A DNA stretch of 64,000 bases. Source: Hyphomicrobiales bacterium (lineage in GTDB: Bacteria; Pseudomonadota; Alphaproteobacteria; Rhizobiales; Beijerinckiaceae). Positions 63,169 through 64,000 of the stretch are shown here, piece after piece. The notes beneath the pieces are model-generated. The model saw only the letters and a list, made by a program, of their open reading frames with translations, had not been told where the DNA came from and searched no databases. How positions within the stretch are numbered: position 1 is the stretch's first letter; each line of letters opens with the position of its first letter. The position numbers and the translations under genes were made by a program. The stretch spans positions 2,520,001-2,584,000 of the forward strand of contig CAKNFP010000001.1 in assembly GCA_930633525.1 (NCBI GenBank), in the 5' to 3' direction.

Positions 63169-64000
63169 ATGAGCAAGGATTTGGCCCTCGAAAAGGCCCA
63201 AAGGTTACTGGAGACATTGCCCCTGGTTGACGGTCACAACGACCTCCCCTGGGTCATCCGGATCGATCGCCAGGCGCGGGGCGACGTCGCCGCCTACGAC
63301 CTCACCCGCGTCCATCAGAACACGGATACCGATATCCCCCGCATGAAGGCCGGACAGCTCAGCGCGCAGTTCTGGGCGGCCTTCCTGCCGACCGCCGTGC
63401 CGCACCCCGCGCGAACCACGCTGGAACAGATCGACCTCATCAGGCGCATGAACGCGCTTTACCCGGACGTATTCCTGCCGGCGACGCGGGCGAGCGACAT
63501 CCCCCGCGCCAAGAAACTCGGCAAGATCGCCTCCTTCATGACGGTGGAGAGCGGCGTCGGGCTGGAGAACAGCCTCGCCCCCCTGCGCATCTGGCAGGCC
63601 GCCGGCGTGCGGCTGATGACGCTCTGCCACAACGAGACGCTTGATTGGGTGGATTCGGCCACCGATGCGCCGCGCCATGGCGGCCTCACCGCCTTCGGCC
63701 GCGCCGTGGTGGGGGAACTCAACCGCCTCGGCATGATCATCGACTGCGCCCATGTGTCGGCCGACGTCATGCATCAGGTTCTCGATATCTCGCAGGCGCC
63801 GATCGTCTTCTCGCATTCCAACGCGCGCGCCCTCTGCGACCATCCCCGCAACGTGCCGGACGACGTGCTCGACCGGGTGAAGGCGAACGGCGGGATCGTC
63901 ATGGCGACCTTCGTGCCGGATTTCATCAATCAGGCCTCGCGCGACTGGACACGCCCCTTCAAGGACGAATACGGCAAGAATGCCGAGGGCATCGACGTGA
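63169..64000 (+). CDS. Membrane dipeptidase, M19 family (partial, 3' end off the right edge)
   Basis: M19 enzymes are zinc dipeptidases related to renal dipeptidase. The visible 277 residues carry the zinc motif DGHNDLPW (His23, Asp25), TVESGVGLENS with the bridging Glu, LCHNETLDWVD, IIDCAHVSADVM and VFSHSNARALCDHPRNVPDD. There is no signal peptide, so the enzyme is probably cytoplasmic. ATG 63169 is preceded by GGGAG. About 70-90 residues should be missing beyond the edge. Confidence 0.93.
   Translation, partial: MSKDLALEKAQRLLETLPLVDGHNDLPWVIRIDRQARGDVAAYDLTRVHQNTDTDIPRMKAGQLSAQFWAAFLPTAVPHPARTTLEQIDLIRRMNALYPDVFLPATRASDIPRAKKLGKIASFMTVESGVGLENSLAPLRIWQAAGVRLMTLCHNETLDWVDSATDAPRHGGLTAFGRAVVGELNRLGMIIDCAHVSADVMHQVLDISQAPIVFSHSNARALCDHPRNVPDDVLDRVKANGGIVMATFVPDFINQASRDWTRPFKDEYGKNAEGIDV

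Overview
This is GC-rich DNA from an alphaproteobacterium of the order Hyphomicrobiales (Rhizobiales). The order-level call rests on gene content and order: an HdaA-like DnaA homolog next to purM/purN, the run rpmG, pleD, divK, DUF3572, dinB, an EipB/DUF1849 envelope protein, clpS-clpA beside a phasin and a SPOR-tailed D,D-carboxypeptidase, and a redox-type CyaC-like adenylate cyclase. I cannot fix the genus. Almost all of the window is ordinary chromosome. I see no CRISPR array, integrase, transposase or rRNA. There is one tRNA (Leu, anticodon GAG).

Layout. 1-4.5 kb: hdaA (cut by the left edge), an AI-2E/PerM permease, a CDP-alcohol phosphatidyltransferase, then divergent purM and purN. 4.6-9.5 kb: ndk, a Nu-like glutathione transferase, small secreted proteins, a methyltransferase and a Tat-signal class V aminotransferase. 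9.6-16.4 kb: gatC, gatA, an overlapping chorismate mutase gene, gatB, a UPF0173 hydrolase, a MOSC protein and ruvX. 16.4-19.2 kb: an AT-rich patch and a large membrane/ferredoxin/cyclase fusion. 19.2-23.4 kb: pyrB, a dihydroorotase-like pyrC lacking its HxH motif, plsY and dprA, all on the minus strand. 23.7-27.8 kb: rpmG, the cell-cycle regulators pleD and divK, and the DUF3572-dinB pair. 27.8-32.1 kb: eipB, a Rid protein, a glycerophosphodiesterase, a FemAB-like acyltransferase and a HIT protein. 32.1-35.0 kb: an isolated AT-rich patch with an unrecognised 839-residue protein. 35.1-40.9 kb: a small membrane protein coupled to clpA, clpS, a phasin with a readable promoter, and the carboxypeptidase. 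41-47 kb: a DnaJ/VWA pair, small conserved proteins, a PCMT-like methyltransferase, Rid, SDR and lipB. 47.5-51.5 kb: tRNA-Leu and a translationally coupled acyltransferase-flippase-acyltransferase trio. 51.7-64 kb: a CAP lipoprotein, mgtE, a GH25 lysozyme-like lipoprotein, isovaleryl-CoA dehydrogenase, an Asp/Asn hydroxylase, an aldo/keto reductase, YdcF, DUF3253, DUF599, a beta-helix protein in AT-rich surroundings, and the start of an M19 dipeptidase.

The least explained parts are the 839-residue orphan with three weak internal repeats, the membrane microprotein coupled to clpA, the flippase trio, and a dispersed palindromic intergenic repeat with three visible copies. The redox/quinone-type adenylate cyclase is the most interesting recognisable signalling protein. 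Family names come from my reading of the translated sequences; no database search was run.
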